Positions 1 through 8,326 of a stretch of DNA of 64,000 bases are shown here, piece by piece. The stretch spans positions 62,001-126,000 of the forward strand of contig JANXBS010000007.1 of assembly GCA_025060615.1 (NCBI GenBank). The letters run 5' to 3'. Source of the stretch: Anaerolineae bacterium. GTDB lineage: Bacteria > Chloroflexota > Anaerolineae > DUEN01. The translations under genes were made by a program, and so were the position numbers. The stretch's first letter is position 1. Each line of letters begins with the position of its first letter. The notes beneath the pieces were generated by a model that was given only the letters and a program-made list of their open reading frames with translations, was not told the DNA's origin and ran no database searches.

Positions 1-900
1 CACTATGGTAAGCAGGGGAGCCGCCAGCAATCCAGTAATACGAGCTTGCAATCCCACGTTGATGAAAAAGATCGGGATGAAGAAGGCATAGCCGATCGCG
101 GCTGTCCCTTGATGAACGATGTGGCTAGTGTTCGAGTACCTGGCTATTAGGAGTCCCAATAGATAAGCGCCGGTGATAGTCGCGACGTGGCCCAATGCTT
201 CGGCCGCCCAGGCATATATCAGCACCAGCCCCAGCAACACCGCCAAGCTGGCCTCGCGATGATACAAGCGAGGTTCCCAGCGCATCCACAACGGAATGAG
301 TCGGTTGCCGACCACCCAGGCGATGGGGAAGAACAAGACCATCTTGCCCAGTGTGAGAAGCACCTTTCCCTCACCGATGCTTCCGGCCAGGCTCATTATC
401 ACCACGAAGGTCAGCACGCCCAACACGTCGTCTATGACCGCTGCTCCCAGGATGGTAGTCCCCTCGCGAGAGCGTAGCTGCCCCAGTTCTCGCAGTGTTT
501 GCGCCGAGATGCTAACGCTAGTCGCTGTCAGCACTGCGCCCAGGAACAGCGCATGGGACCATGGCAGGCCGAAGGCTATGCCAGCTGCCAATCCTCCCCC
601 GAGCGGCAGCAACACACCGCCGACGGCCGTTAGAAACGAGGCCTTTCCCACCTGTCGCATCGCGGCCAAGTCGGTCTCAAGTCCGGCCATAAACATCAGC
701 AGGATTACGCCGATATCGGCCAGCAGTTGCAGGGTCTCGCTCGGATCCAGCCAGCTAAGCAATGAGGGGCCTAGCACCAGGCCCAGCGTCAGCTCACCGA
801 AGACGGCCGGCAGCCCCAGTGAGCTGCTGAGCTGTGCCGCTGCCTTCGCGCCGAGGAGGATCCCTGCCAGGGGCAGCAGCATGTGAACAGTGGCGTTCAT
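1..900 (-). CDS. CPA2-family cation/proton antiporter (3' end outside the window)
   Basis: The frame stays open from the ATG at 900-898 to the window edge and gives 300 residues. It is strongly hydrophobic, with about nine membrane helices visible. The N-terminal half reads like the sodium/hydrogen exchanger domain (PF00999) of KefB/NapA-type CPA2 antiporters. An FGELTLGLVLGP motif lies in the second helix, a TSVS stretch near residue 127 matches the unwound helix 4, and two adjacent aspartates (D157, D158, in AAVIDDVLG) match the ion-binding pair of electrogenic CPA2 members. The protein would exchange Na+ or K+ for H+ across the cytoplasmic membrane; the ion cannot be decided. Any regulatory TrkA-N domain would lie outside the window. 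The leader contains a terminator-like hairpin (945-971). Confidence 0.88.
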   Translation of the reverse strand, partial: MNATVHMLLPLAGILLGAKAAAQLSSSLGLPAVFGELTLGLVLGPSLLSWLDPSETLQLLADIGVILLMFMAGLETDLAAMRQVGKASFLTAVGGVLLPLGGGLAAGIAFGLPWSHALFLGAVLTATSVSISAQTLRELGQLRSREGTTILGAAVIDDVLGVLTFVVIMSLAGSIGEGKVLLTLGKMVLFFPIAWVVGNRLIPLWMRWEPRLYHREASLAVLLGLVLIYAWAAEALGHVATITGAYLLGLLIARYSNTSHIVHQGTAAIGYAFFIPIFFINVGLQARITGLLAAPLLTIV

Positions 901-944
901 CTTGCCAATCCTGTCCCGATGAACTCTTGGATACTTTAAAAAAA

Positions 945-971
945 GCACCCTGCTCTTTAATAGCAGGGTGC
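945..971 (-). promoter_or_regulatory. Intrinsic-terminator-like hairpin in the antiporter leader (possible attenuator)
   Basis: A perfect 10-bp stem (945-954 with 962-971, 7-nt loop) is followed on the minus strand by seven Ts. It sits about 45 bases upstream of the antiporter ATG, so it would stop transcription before the gene rather than after one. A competing 5-bp hairpin (965-969 with 975-979) uses part of the same stem and could act as an antiterminator. No known riboswitch consensus was recognised. It could instead be the 3' terminator of an unseen small RNA. Confidence 0.6.
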
Positions 972-1036
972 CATACCCTATATACGCCGCCTTTGCCAGA
1001 CGTGCCTATCATAGCCAACTCCAAGGGCTTTAGTCA

Positions 1037-1067
1037 TTGTGCAATTCTCATGAGGTTGTGGTAGGAT
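1037..1067 (+). promoter_or_regulatory. Candidate promoter for the gene at 1106
   Basis: TTGTGC (1037-1042) and TAGGAT (1062-1067) are separated by 19 bases. The -10 has an upstream TGG, giving a TGnTAnnAT extended -10 form seen before other genes in this window. Transcription would begin near 1074, leaving a leader of about 30 bases. Confidence 0.35.
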
Positions 1068-1105
1068 CGTATGGAAGGTTTATCCAACGGAACGGGGTGA
1101 AATCC

Positions 1106-2113
1106 ATGATGCAGCCTCGATTGACCTTTTTCTGCGAGCTAGAAGCGGATGCGCTACAGAGGTTGTTCGCCGATCCGGCCGTGGTGAATGACTTGGCCGC
1201 GCTGGGAGCCAGCGTCAGCCTGGGCATCCTAGACCTTAGCCCCGAGCGCGCTGCTGTCGTGCAGCGCCTGAATCAGGCTGGCATTTCCGTTATCGCCTGG
1301 CAATTGCTACCCAAGTCGCAAGGGTATTGGTATAATGCAGGAAACGCAGCGCAGGCAGCCGCGCGCTACTTGGCCTTCAGAGCCTGGACCGCTGAACATG
1401 GCCTGCGCTGGGCGGGCATCGGCATTGACATCGAGCTAGACATCCGCGAGGTGCAGCAACTACTGATCAACAAGTGGCATTTGCTCCCCACGATATTGCG
1501 GAGGGCCTTCGACAGCGAGCGGCTACGTCGCGCGCAAGCAGAGTACAGCGCGCTAGTGCAGCAGATGCGCGCTGACGGATATCGTGTGGACAGCTATCTG
1601 CTTCCCTGGGTCCTGGACGAGCGCAAGGCCGGCTCGACGCTGTTACAGCGCATCGGCGGGCTGGTGGATGTCCCAGCCGATCGCGAGGTGCCGATGTTGT
1701 ATAGCAGCTTCATGCGACCGCGCGGCCCCGGCATGCTATGGAGTTACGCCCAGGATGTGCCATCGGTGGGGCTGGGCAGCACAGGCGGGGGGGTCTGCCT
1801 AGAGGGGATGCCGGAGATCCGCCCTTTGGATTGGAACGAGTTTTCCCGTGATCTACGGCTGGCTCGGCGCTGGACTAACGATATCCATGTGTTTAGCTTG
1901 GAAGGGTGCGTACAGCAGGGCTTCTTGGCTAGGCTGAAGGACTTTGACTGGAATCAGCCTATCACTCCGCCGCTGGAGATGGCTGAGCAAGTGGAACGGT
2001 TCCGTAAGGCGTTACGGGCGGGCTTGTGGGCCAGCGCTCATCCCTTCACCGTGTTCGGTGGGCTGATCGGCGCGCTTTGGCTGGTTTCTCGTTTGCGGCG
2101 AACCAGGGGCTAA
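1106..2113 (+). CDS. Hypothetical protein, TIM-barrel-like with a C-terminal membrane helix
   Basis: The gene encodes 335 residues from the ATG at 1106 (a second ATG follows at once), behind a GGGGTGA ribosome-binding site. I do not recognise the family. Regularly spaced hydrophobic strands, such as ISVIAWQLL, WAGIGIDIELDI, YRVDSYLLPWVL and DIHVFSLEG, alternate with amphipathic helices, as in a glycosidase-like TIM barrel. Acidic residues at strand ends (DIELD) could be catalytic or metal-binding. One hydrophobic segment close to the C-terminus, followed by RLRRTRG, suggests a tail anchor with a short cytoplasmic basic end. There is no signal peptide, so the barrel would face the cytosol unless exported unusually. 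The gene converges on the histidine kinase remnant with only 23 bases between them. Confidence 0.7.
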   Translation: MMQPRLTFFCELEADALQRLFADPAVVNDLAALGASVSLGILDLSPERAAVVQRLNQAGISVIAWQLLPKSQGYWYNAGNAAQAAARYLAFRAWTAEHGLRWAGIGIDIELDIREVQQLLINKWHLLPTILRRAFDSERLRRAQAEYSALVQQMRADGYRVDSYLLPWVLDERKAGSTLLQRIGGLVDVPADREVPMLYSSFMRPRGPGMLWSYAQDVPSVGLGSTGGGVCLEGMPEIRPLDWNEFSRDLRLARRWTNDIHVFSLEGCVQQGFLARLKDFDWNQPITPPLEMAEQVERFRKALRAGLWASAHPFTVFGGLIGALWLVSRLRRTRG

Positions 2114-2136
2114 GAGAGCGCCTCAATAGCGCAAGT

Positions 2137-2280
2137 TTAGGATTTCGCCACATTTGCCTCAGTATTAGCGATAGGGAGCGTGAACGCAAAAGAGCTACCT
2201 TGTCCCGGCTCACTGGTTACACTTACTTCTCCACCCAATTTCTCCACGATACGCTTGACGATAGAAAGCCTCAAGCCATG
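2137..2280 (-). pseudogene. Stranded 3' end of the histidine kinase gene (end of the HATPase domain)
   Basis: Directly after the TGA at 2283-2281 the same frame continues for 47 codons to a TAA at 2139-2137. It encodes [14 protein letters not shown], then LGGEVSV and GSSFAFTLP. This is the end of a HATPase_c domain: the second half of the G2 box, the following helix, and the GxxFxFxLP terminal strand. The normal G2 sequence GxGHGLGLSIVK has lost its first Gly codon to TGA (GGA to TGA would do it) and another Gly has become Arg. The stretch is not translated unless the stop is read through. Confidence 0.85.
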
Positions 2281-4983
2281 TCATTTGCCAAAGGACCTCA
2301 GCCTTGTGAACGGTGTGAACAGGCGGCCTTGCTCTTCAAGAGTGAGGCCTGGGCCATTATCCCGTACCCAGAAACGGACCACACCGGGAGAGTCCGTCAG
2401 AAGGTCAGCACCAAGTTCCACGCGCGGTGGTCGGCCGCCGTATTTGAGCGCATTACTGATGTAATTAAACCAAACCTCCTCTACCCAAGGTTTATATCCC
2501 AAAGCAGGGGGCCAGGTCTTGGGAAGAATAATTTCTGCTCCTAATTGCTGAATCTCAACGGTCAGGCGGGACAACACTTCGGCGACAATGTCGGCCATAT
2601 CCAAGGGCTGGGTCTTCACTTCCTGAGAGCGTACGGTGGAAAGGAATAGAAGGGCCTCCAGAATGTCCGCCATTTTGCGTCCATGACGGGCAATGCTCTG
2701 GAGATATTCCCGTATTGCCTCAGTAGGGAAGGTTACAAGGTCCCTCTCTAGCATTTCTGCATAACCGATGATGAGCGTGAGCAGGCTTCGGAGGTCATGA
2801 GCCACCATGTGAGCAAAGGCGTCCAGTTCTTCGTTGCGAGCCTCCAGCTGGAGGGAATGCCGACGTAGTTGTTCCTCCGTTTGCTTACGCCGGGCGATCT
2901 CCTGCCGGGCTAGCATTAGCGCTCTGGATTTGGCGAGAGCCAGGGCGACCTGCGATCCCACGTATTCAGCTCGTTTGATCTCGTTGGGGGTAAAACAGTG
3001 AGGTTTTTCATAGGAAATGAGCGCAGCACCCAGTTTTTGCCCTCCCACTATCAGTGGCAGGGCCAACATCGAGCGAGTAGGGAACATCGCCGCAATGCGA
3101 GGGCTGAGGTAGGGAGTGTTAAAGACGTCCTCAATCGCCAGCACATGTCCTAGGCGGAGAACCGATTCGGTCGCCGTGGTCTCGCCGGGCTGGGCTCGCA
3201 AGATGGGGTAAGTTTCTCGCATTGGCCCGTAGGCAGCAGCGGGGATATGTACACCGTGCTCCTCATCCCAGAGGGTGATACAGCAGCCATCGGCGCCGAA
3301 GAGAATTCCCAGCCGATTAGCCAGGGTCTGCAACATATTCTGGAAGTCTGTGATCTCCATAGCAACTCTGGTTATCTCATTCAGCATGGCCAGATAGCGG
3401 GCTTGTTCATTCAGCATTCGGTGGGCATGAGCGCGCTGGATAGCCGCGCCAATCAGATCAGCCGCCATTTGCAGCGTCTCAATTTCGGCCTTTGTCCATT
3501 CCCGCTCGAAGTGACATTCATCAAACCCGATAAATCCCCACCACTCCTGGCCCACAAAAACCGGCGCCACGACGATGGACAGAATGTCTTGGGCTGCCAA
3601 GGGACCTTGTTCGCTCTCAGGGAAGTCGCGCACCAGACCCCAGATCGGCTCTCCCCGGCTCATCCGCTCCACCCAGCGGGCGAAACCGCCTCGCATGTAT
3701 GGGAAATTTTGCAAGTCGGGGTTCTCTATCTGTGGGGTGGTATTGGGCGCAGCCCACTCGTAGCGTTGGCTGGTGAGCAATTCGCCGTCCGGCCCCTGGT
3801 GGTTTTCAAAGACGTAGACCCGATTAACATCGGCGGCTTCTCCCAAACAGGCCAAGATGGTAGGCACCTCCGACTCCCAATCCGGGGTTCGAAGAAACCG
3901 ATCGGCTGCATAGGTGATGGCTTCCAGGATAGCGTCTCGGCGGCGCAGGGCCTTCTCTACCCGCTTCAGTTCGGTGATATCGTGCAGGACCACTACTCGG
4001 CCAACGAGTCGGCTGCGCCGGTCGTGAAGCGGGGAGGTGCGTAGCTTGTAGAATCGTTGCTGTTTTTCCTCTTCCAGCGTGATTTCCGTTTCTGCTAGGA
4101 ATCCATCTATCGGATCATGCCATTGGGTCGTCGCCTGTCGGATGGGCTGACCGATTAGCTCTGAGGCCGGACGACGAAGAATGCGCTCAGCCGCCGGGTT
4201 CAGGTCCACAATTCGGCTCTGGATATCCAAAACGATAACGCCATCAGTCATCCCGTCCACAACGGTGCGGCGGGCAATGGGGATGATGTCCAATAGACGA
4301 GCCCGGAAAAGCCCTAAGAAGATGGCCAGGCCTGCGAAGGTGAAGGCAAGGGCTGTCAGGTCTACAGGGCAGAGGGGATTCAGATCGAGGATGTAGAGCG
4401 CATTTGCCAGCCATGGCAAGAGGGCACCGGATAACAGAGCTATGATTTGCCTCCGGTAGGGAGGCAGAGAATGGGGCAACTCTCTGAGAAGCAGGATGGC
4501 GCCCAAAAGAAGCAAGAGGTAAGAATATGCGAAGTGCACCCACCACCAAGTTCCATGGGTGACGTTCATCAACATGTAGGGTCCTTGGAAAACTTGCTCT
4601 GTCTGACTCCAAAGAAGACCATGCAGATCGTTGGTCCAGGCTGCCAGCCAGGTGAGAGCAGGCTCTATCGTCAGCAGAAGCCATCGGCGACCGGCTAACC
4701 AACTCTCTCGATTCGTATACTGGAACGTCAGAGCCAGCCAGGCAGCTGGCACCGTGACGACGCCTAGATAAGCCATCTGGGCCCACAAAAGCATGAGAGA
4801 CAGATCTCGGCTGGCCAATTCCAGAGCATAGCACCACGACCATCCGGCTGCCGCTAGCAGTAAGAGAGTCAACGGCAAGGCACCAGGGGCAGCACGTCGT
4901 CGCCACGTGATAATGGCCAGGGTCAAACCCAGTATTCCTGCTCCAATCAGCGGCCAGATGTAAGGAGGAAACTGCCAAGACAT
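2281..4983 (-). CDS. Sensor histidine kinase, 7TM-PAS-GAF-GAF-HisKA-HATPase, cut short by an in-frame TGA
   Basis: This is a 900-residue membrane sensor. Residues 1-225 form a 7TM histidine-kinase sensor region. A PAS domain follows (about 230-345), then two GAF-like domains (about 360-530 and 540-690). A short linker leads to a HisKA domain with the phospho-acceptor box AHMVAHDLRS, and an ATPase domain with the N box (NYISNALKYGG) and G1 box (RDNGPGL). Translation ends at RLRSFGK, inside the ATP lid, before the G2 box. The missing part is still present in frame downstream (2137-2280), so the full gene would give 948 residues. Without G2 and the last strand, ATP binding is likely lost. No cognate response regulator lies beside it. 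The ATG at 4983-4981 has only a weak ribosome-binding site. Confidence 0.85.
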   Translation of the reverse strand: MSWQFPPYIWPLIGAGILGLTLAIITWRRRAAPGALPLTLLLLAAAGWSWCYALELASRDLSLMLLWAQMAYLGVVTVPAAWLALTFQYTNRESWLAGRRWLLLTIEPALTWLAAWTNDLHGLLWSQTEQVFQGPYMLMNVTHGTWWWVHFAYSYLLLLLGAILLLRELPHSLPPYRRQIIALLSGALLPWLANALYILDLNPLCPVDLTALAFTFAGLAIFLGLFRARLLDIIPIARRTVVDGMTDGVIVLDIQSRIVDLNPAAERILRRPASELIGQPIRQATTQWHDPIDGFLAETEITLEEEKQQRFYKLRTSPLHDRRSRLVGRVVVLHDITELKRVEKALRRRDAILEAITYAADRFLRTPDWESEVPTILACLGEAADVNRVYVFENHQGPDGELLTSQRYEWAAPNTTPQIENPDLQNFPYMRGGFARWVERMSRGEPIWGLVRDFPESEQGPLAAQDILSIVVAPVFVGQEWWGFIGFDECHFEREWTKAEIETLQMAADLIGAAIQRAHAHRMLNEQARYLAMLNEITRVAMEITDFQNMLQTLANRLGILFGADGCCITLWDEEHGVHIPAAAYGPMRETYPILRAQPGETTATESVLRLGHVLAIEDVFNTPYLSPRIAAMFPTRSMLALPLIVGGQKLGAALISYEKPHCFTPNEIKRAEYVGSQVALALAKSRALMLARQEIARRKQTEEQLRRHSLQLEARNEELDAFAHMVAHDLRSLLTLIIGYAEMLERDLVTFPTEAIREYLQSIARHGRKMADILEALLFLSTVRSQEVKTQPLDMADIVAEVLSRLTVEIQQLGAEIILPKTWPPALGYKPWVEEVWFNYISNALKYGGRPPRVELGADLLTDSPGVVRFWVRDNGPGLTLEEQGRLFTPFTRLRSFGK

Positions 4984-5128
4984 ATTCGACTAGCCTTTGA
5001 TGCTAATCGCGATAGCTTGGAAAGGGCTAATCCTTAATATAAAATGTGCTTCATTCGCATAGCTGGGCTAGGACGAGCTTCTTCAGCACAGGCTGTGGAG
5101 TTGTGAGAGGGGTAGCGGCGACTGAATG

Positions 5129-6103
5129 CTAATCTATCAATTCCTCACGCACGACGTAGATCGGCTTGTTTTGCGCCTCGAAATAGGTCCGCACGATCAT
5201 CTCGCTCAACAGGCCCATGCTGATCATCTGTACGCCCAGGATCACCAGCAATATCGCCAACAGCAGAAGAGGCCGGCTGCCGATATTGTGCCCCATCACG
5301 AGCTTCTCAAAAGTCAGATATAGCCCTAACAATACGCCTAACCCCGATAAGACTAACCCAAGGCCACCGAAGACGTGAATAGGCCGTGTGGAATAGCTGA
5401 GCAGAAAGCGCACCGTCAGCATGTCCAGGAACACCTTCGTGGTGCGTGCAAGGGTCTTGCGTAGCCCGCCGTATTTGGACCGCCCGCGCGTCCGCGCCCG
5501 ATGGTTTACGGGCACCTCGGCCACGGTGATGCCGACGCTGCTGGCCACAGCCGGCACAAAGCGGTGCATCTCGCCGTAAAGCCGGACGTGCTTCAACACA
5601 TCCCGATGGTATACCTTGAGTGAGCAGCCATAATCGTGTAAATAGACGCCTGTCACCCGCGCGATCAGCCAGTTCGCCACTCGCGAGGGGATCTTGCGCG
5701 TGAGCCAATCGTCCTGCCGCCGCACGCGCCATCCGCTCACCACGTCATATCCCTCCTCCGCCTTGGTGATCAGCCGGGGGATGTCAGCAGGATCGTTCTG
5801 CAGATCCGCGTCCATGGTGACGATCCACTGACCGCGCGCTCGCTCAAAGCCGGCCGCAAAACCGGCCGTTTGTCCGTAATTCCGCCGGAAACGCACCACC
5901 TTCAGGCGGGGATCGCGCGCGTGTAACTCGGCCAATGCCTGGAAGCTGCCGTCTTGGCTCCCATCGTCCACGACGATGATCTCATATGGCCTCCCCATCC
6001 CGCCTAATACTTCGGTAAGCTGACGATATAGCTCAGGGATGTTTTCTACCTCGTTGTATAGCGGGATCACCACGGACAGCTCGGGCGCCGGCTCGTCGGA
6101 CAA
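5129..6103 (-). CDS. Family 2 glycosyltransferase, polyprenyl-phosphate type (GtrB/DPM1-like)
   Basis: The 324-residue protein has an N-terminal GT-A fold and two C-terminal membrane helices. Visible motifs are the nucleotide-binding strand SVVIPLYNE, VVDDGSQDGS, the DAD metal motif (TMDADLQNDP), and a QDDW-like motif (RRQDDWLTRKIPS). This arrangement is that of enzymes that move a sugar from a nucleotide donor to undecaprenyl phosphate at the inner face of the membrane. The start is TTG (6103-6101), one base after the TGA of the upstream gene, with GGAGG inside that gene, so translation is probably coupled. The neighbour at 6105-7085 is a UPF0104-type membrane protein, a common partner. The exact sugar cannot be told. 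Confidence 0.88.
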   Translation of the reverse strand: MSDEPAPELSVVIPLYNEVENIPELYRQLTEVLGGMGRPYEIIVVDDGSQDGSFQALAELHARDPRLKVVRFRRNYGQTAGFAAGFERARGQWIVTMDADLQNDPADIPRLITKAEEGYDVVSGWRVRRQDDWLTRKIPSRVANWLIARVTGVYLHDYGCSLKVYHRDVLKHVRLYGEMHRFVPAVASSVGITVAEVPVNHRARTRGRSKYGGLRKTLARTTKVFLDMLTVRFLLSYSTRPIHVFGGLGLVLSGLGVLLGLYLTFEKLVMGHNIGSRPLLLLAILLVILGVQMISMGLLSEMIVRTYFEAQNKPIYVVREELID

Positions 6104-6104
6104 C

Positions 6105-7085
6105 TCAATTCCTCCGAGGGGCAGATAAAACTTGCGAGGGCTTCGGTTCAGACGCCGGCCATAGATACATCAAGCCGCCAAGCAGGCCTGAGGCCAGCGT
6201 GACGGCGTAGAAGAGCAGAGAGAGTGCGGTCGCAGCGGCTGGGGATACGCCGGCCTGACGAAACAAAGTCACGTAGCTCAGCTCGCGTACTCCTAGCCCG
6301 CCTACCGAGGGCAACAGTAATGAAAGGGAGATGAGCGGCACAAAGATCAGGAAATAAACTAGGCGCAGCCGAAGGCCCAAGGAGTACGCTAGACAGACGT
6401 TGATAGCGACGAGCAGCGAGTTGAAGAGGAAGGAAATGGCTAGCGCACGCAGGAACGGGCGCAGCCCATAGGCGGGGATTGCATCAAGCAAGGCATAGCC
6501 GATCTGGGTTCGAGTGAGAAACGGAATGTGCCTTCGCAGCCAGAGCTGAACACCTCCAACCATGAATCCCAGGACGATCAACGCGCCGGCTAAGAATCCC
6601 CAGATCAGCCACGCTACTGCTGGCGTCACGAGCCCTGGGGCCGCCAGGAGTGATGCTCCTCCCATCATCAGCAACGACAGGATGCCGGAAAACCGATCTA
6701 CTAACACTGAGCCCGCGGCTGCGCCAGGGCGGTCCGAGTATCGCGCCAGGGCGTAGGTCTTGACCACGTCTCCACCGAAACCGGTGGGTAACACAGTGTT
6801 GAAAAAGCCACCCACGAAATACCAGCGGATGAGCATTCGCAGCGGCGCGCGCACCCCCTGAGCTGATAACAACCCCTCCCAACGCCACGCCCGCACCACC
6901 AGGCCGGTGACGGACAGCCCTAGCGCAAGCGCCACCCATGCAAGATCGGCCTGGCGCAGCTCGGCCAGGATATGACGCCAGTCCACGCTGCGCAACAAAC
7001 TCGCTAGCAAGACTGCGCTGATAGCGATCTTGAAGAGATGGCTCAAATACCGCCGCGCTTCCAGCGGCCTGGATGTAACCGGCAT
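6105..7085 (-). CDS. Lysylphosphatidylglycerol synthase TM region / UPF0104 family membrane protein
   Basis: The 326-residue integral membrane protein has about eight helices and matches the flippase-like domain of MprF/AglD (PF03706). Recognisable parts are RAWRWEGLL near residue 67, the FFNTVLPTGFGGDVVK segment with YALARY after it, and VGGLGVRELSYV in the second half. The start chosen is the ATG at 7085-7083, which has AGGAGAG five bases upstream; the frame also extends 22 codons further 5' without support. Homologues flip or gate lipid-linked intermediates. Its pairing with a dolichyl/undecaprenyl-phosphate glycosyltransferase suggests a role in lipid-carrier glycosylation. No aminoacyl-transferase domain is attached here; a separate protein at 37849 carries one. 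Confidence 0.82.
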   Translation of the reverse strand: MPVTSRPLEARRYLSHLFKIAISAVLLASLLRSVDWRHILAELRQADLAWVALALGLSVTGLVVRAWRWEGLLSAQGVRAPLRMLIRWYFVGGFFNTVLPTGFGGDVVKTYALARYSDRPGAAAGSVLVDRFSGILSLLMMGGASLLAAPGLVTPAVAWLIWGFLAGALIVLGFMVGGVQLWLRRHIPFLTRTQIGYALLDAIPAYGLRPFLRALAISFLFNSLLVAINVCLAYSLGLRLRLVYFLIFVPLISLSLLLPSVGGLGVRELSYVTLFRQAGVSPAAATALSLLFYAVTLASGLLGGLMYLWPASEPKPSQVLSAPRRN

Positions 7086-7197
7086 GGCTCTCCTACTGAA
7101 GTCGCCGCATTGTAGCACAGGCGTAAGCGAAGAGGCAAAGGGACAGATCAACAGGTAAACGGATTAGCGAGGAGCGAATCAGCCATTCGCTGATCTG

Positions 7198-7680
7198 TCA
7201 TCTCAACCGCAGCTCTTCTTTATACCCAAACCGCACCCGGTTGTCAATCAAGCGGATCCAAGAGGGGCGGAGCACGTAGAAGCGGCTGCGGGCCAGCGGG
7301 CCGATCAGCACCCGTGGCCCTTCCGCTGCGCCGGCCAGCAATCCGGCCAGGAAATCGAACCGGGCCGAATACACTCGGATCGCATGCGCCAACTCCTGCG
7401 CTCCCTCGACTAGAGCGACTATGCCCTCGATCTGTAGACCGCAGATCCGCTGCCAGTCTTGGCCATCCGCCTGAATCGTAGCTGCGACCCGCGGATCGGC
7501 TGCCACATTTCGCCCATGGCGGGTGACAGGCTCGGAGAGAAAGTAGAGGTGGAAGTCGTCGTCATGGGCATAAAAGACCGCTGCCGCCTGTGGCGCGCCG
7601 TCCGGCCCGATGGTGGCCAACGTCATGGTCGTGTGCATGGCTAGAAGCTCGGCGATGCGTCTACGCAGGTCATCCGACAT
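7198..7680 (-). CDS. Pyridoxamine 5'-phosphate oxidase-like FMN-binding protein
   Basis: The 160-residue protein has the split-barrel pattern of the PNPOx-like superfamily. It opens with TMTLATIGPDGAPQAAAVFYA, then FHLYFLSEPVTRHGRN and RVAATIQADGQDW, ending in a basic strand (RFYVLRPSWIRLID). Family members bind FMN, F420 or haem and reduce varied substrates, so the reaction is open. I chose the ATG at 7680. A GTG 20 codons upstream (7740) overlaps the end of ubiX and would add a basic tail not typical of the fold. It follows ubiX by 46 bases and is probably co-transcribed with it. Confidence 0.8.
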   Translation of the reverse strand: MSDDLRRRIAELLAMHTTMTLATIGPDGAPQAAAVFYAHDDDFHLYFLSEPVTRHGRNVAADPRVAATIQADGQDWQRICGLQIEGIVALVEGAQELAHAIRVYSARFDFLAGLLAGAAEGPRVLIGPLARSRFYVLRPSWIRLIDNRVRFGYKEELRLR

Positions 7681-7726
7681 TCGCGTCCCTATCCCAGTTC
7701 GCCCGCGCGAAGCCCGGGTGTTGACC

Positions 7727-8326
7727 TTATAGACTTTCACCTGGCGAAAGGCGACGGGCTGCCATGCCCTGCCAGCGGTAGTACAACTCGTTCTCGATCC
7801 CCATGCGGGATAGGATACGCCCTACAGTTCCATTCACGATGTCATCTACAGTTTGTGGGTGAGCGTAGAGCGCCGGGACGGGCGGGAAGATAATGCAGCC
7901 GATCTCGGCCGCCTGCACCATCAGCCGGAGATGTCCTAGATGCAGTGGGGTTTCCCGCACCACCAATAACACCGGTTTCCCCTCTTTCAGCGTCACATCT
8001 GCCGCGCGGGTGAGCAGATCCGCCGCGTATGAATGGGCGATCGCCGAGAGCGATTTGATGCTGCATGGCGCAATGATCATCCCACGTGTTGCGAAGGAGC
8101 CAGAGGCGATGGCTGCGCCGATATCGCGATTGTCGTAAACGACCGTGGCCAGTGCCTCTACATCTGATACCTTCCAGTTAGTCTCTTGGGCGATGGTGGC
8201 TTTGGCCGCAGCAGTGAGCACTAGATGGGTCTCGATCTCGCCGCTTGCAGCCAGCGCCTCTAACAGACGGATGCCGTAGATCACGCCCGAAGCGCCAGTG
8301 ATCCCGATGATTAGCCGCTCAGGCAT
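7727..8326 (-). CDS. ubiX: Flavin prenyltransferase UbiX
   Basis: The 199-residue protein begins IIGITGASGVIYGIRLLEAL, the FMN-binding start of the UbiX/Pad1 family. It continues with SFATRGMIIAPCSIKSLSAIAHSYAADLLTRAADV and the conserved VVRETPLHLGHLRLM segment. UbiX joins dimethylallyl phosphate to FMN, making the prenylated FMN cofactor needed by UbiD-type decarboxylases. No ubiD gene is in the window. The start overlaps the end of the upstream gene by 8 bases. Beside ubiE/menG, a quinone-biosynthesis role is likely, though UbiX also serves other UbiD-like decarboxylases. Confidence 0.95.
   Translation of the reverse strand: MPERLIIGITGASGVIYGIRLLEALAASGEIETHLVLTAAAKATIAQETNWKVSDVEALATVVYDNRDIGAAIASGSFATRGMIIAPCSIKSLSAIAHSYAADLLTRAADVTLKEGKPVLLVVRETPLHLGHLRLMVQAAEIGCIIFPPVPALYAHPQTVDDIVNGTVGRILSRMGIENELYYRWQGMAARRLSPGESL

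Noticed and set aside
794-1024. Open frame on the minus strand across the antiporter start and leader
   Set aside because: It overlaps the real antiporter start in another frame and contains the terminator-like hairpin; it is a shadow.
1327-1335. TGGTATAAT inside the gene at 1106
   Set aside because: It encodes YWYNAG in a real gene and faces no separate downstream start; probably chance.
2026-2544. 172-codon plus-strand frame across the end of the gene at 1106 and the kinase remnant
   Set aside because: It lies opposite the kinase remnant, whose protein similarity is clear, and shows no family features.
3247-4044. 265-codon plus-strand frame opposite the histidine kinase
   Set aside because: The minus strand encodes recognisable PAS and GAF domains here; the plus frame has no recognisable features.
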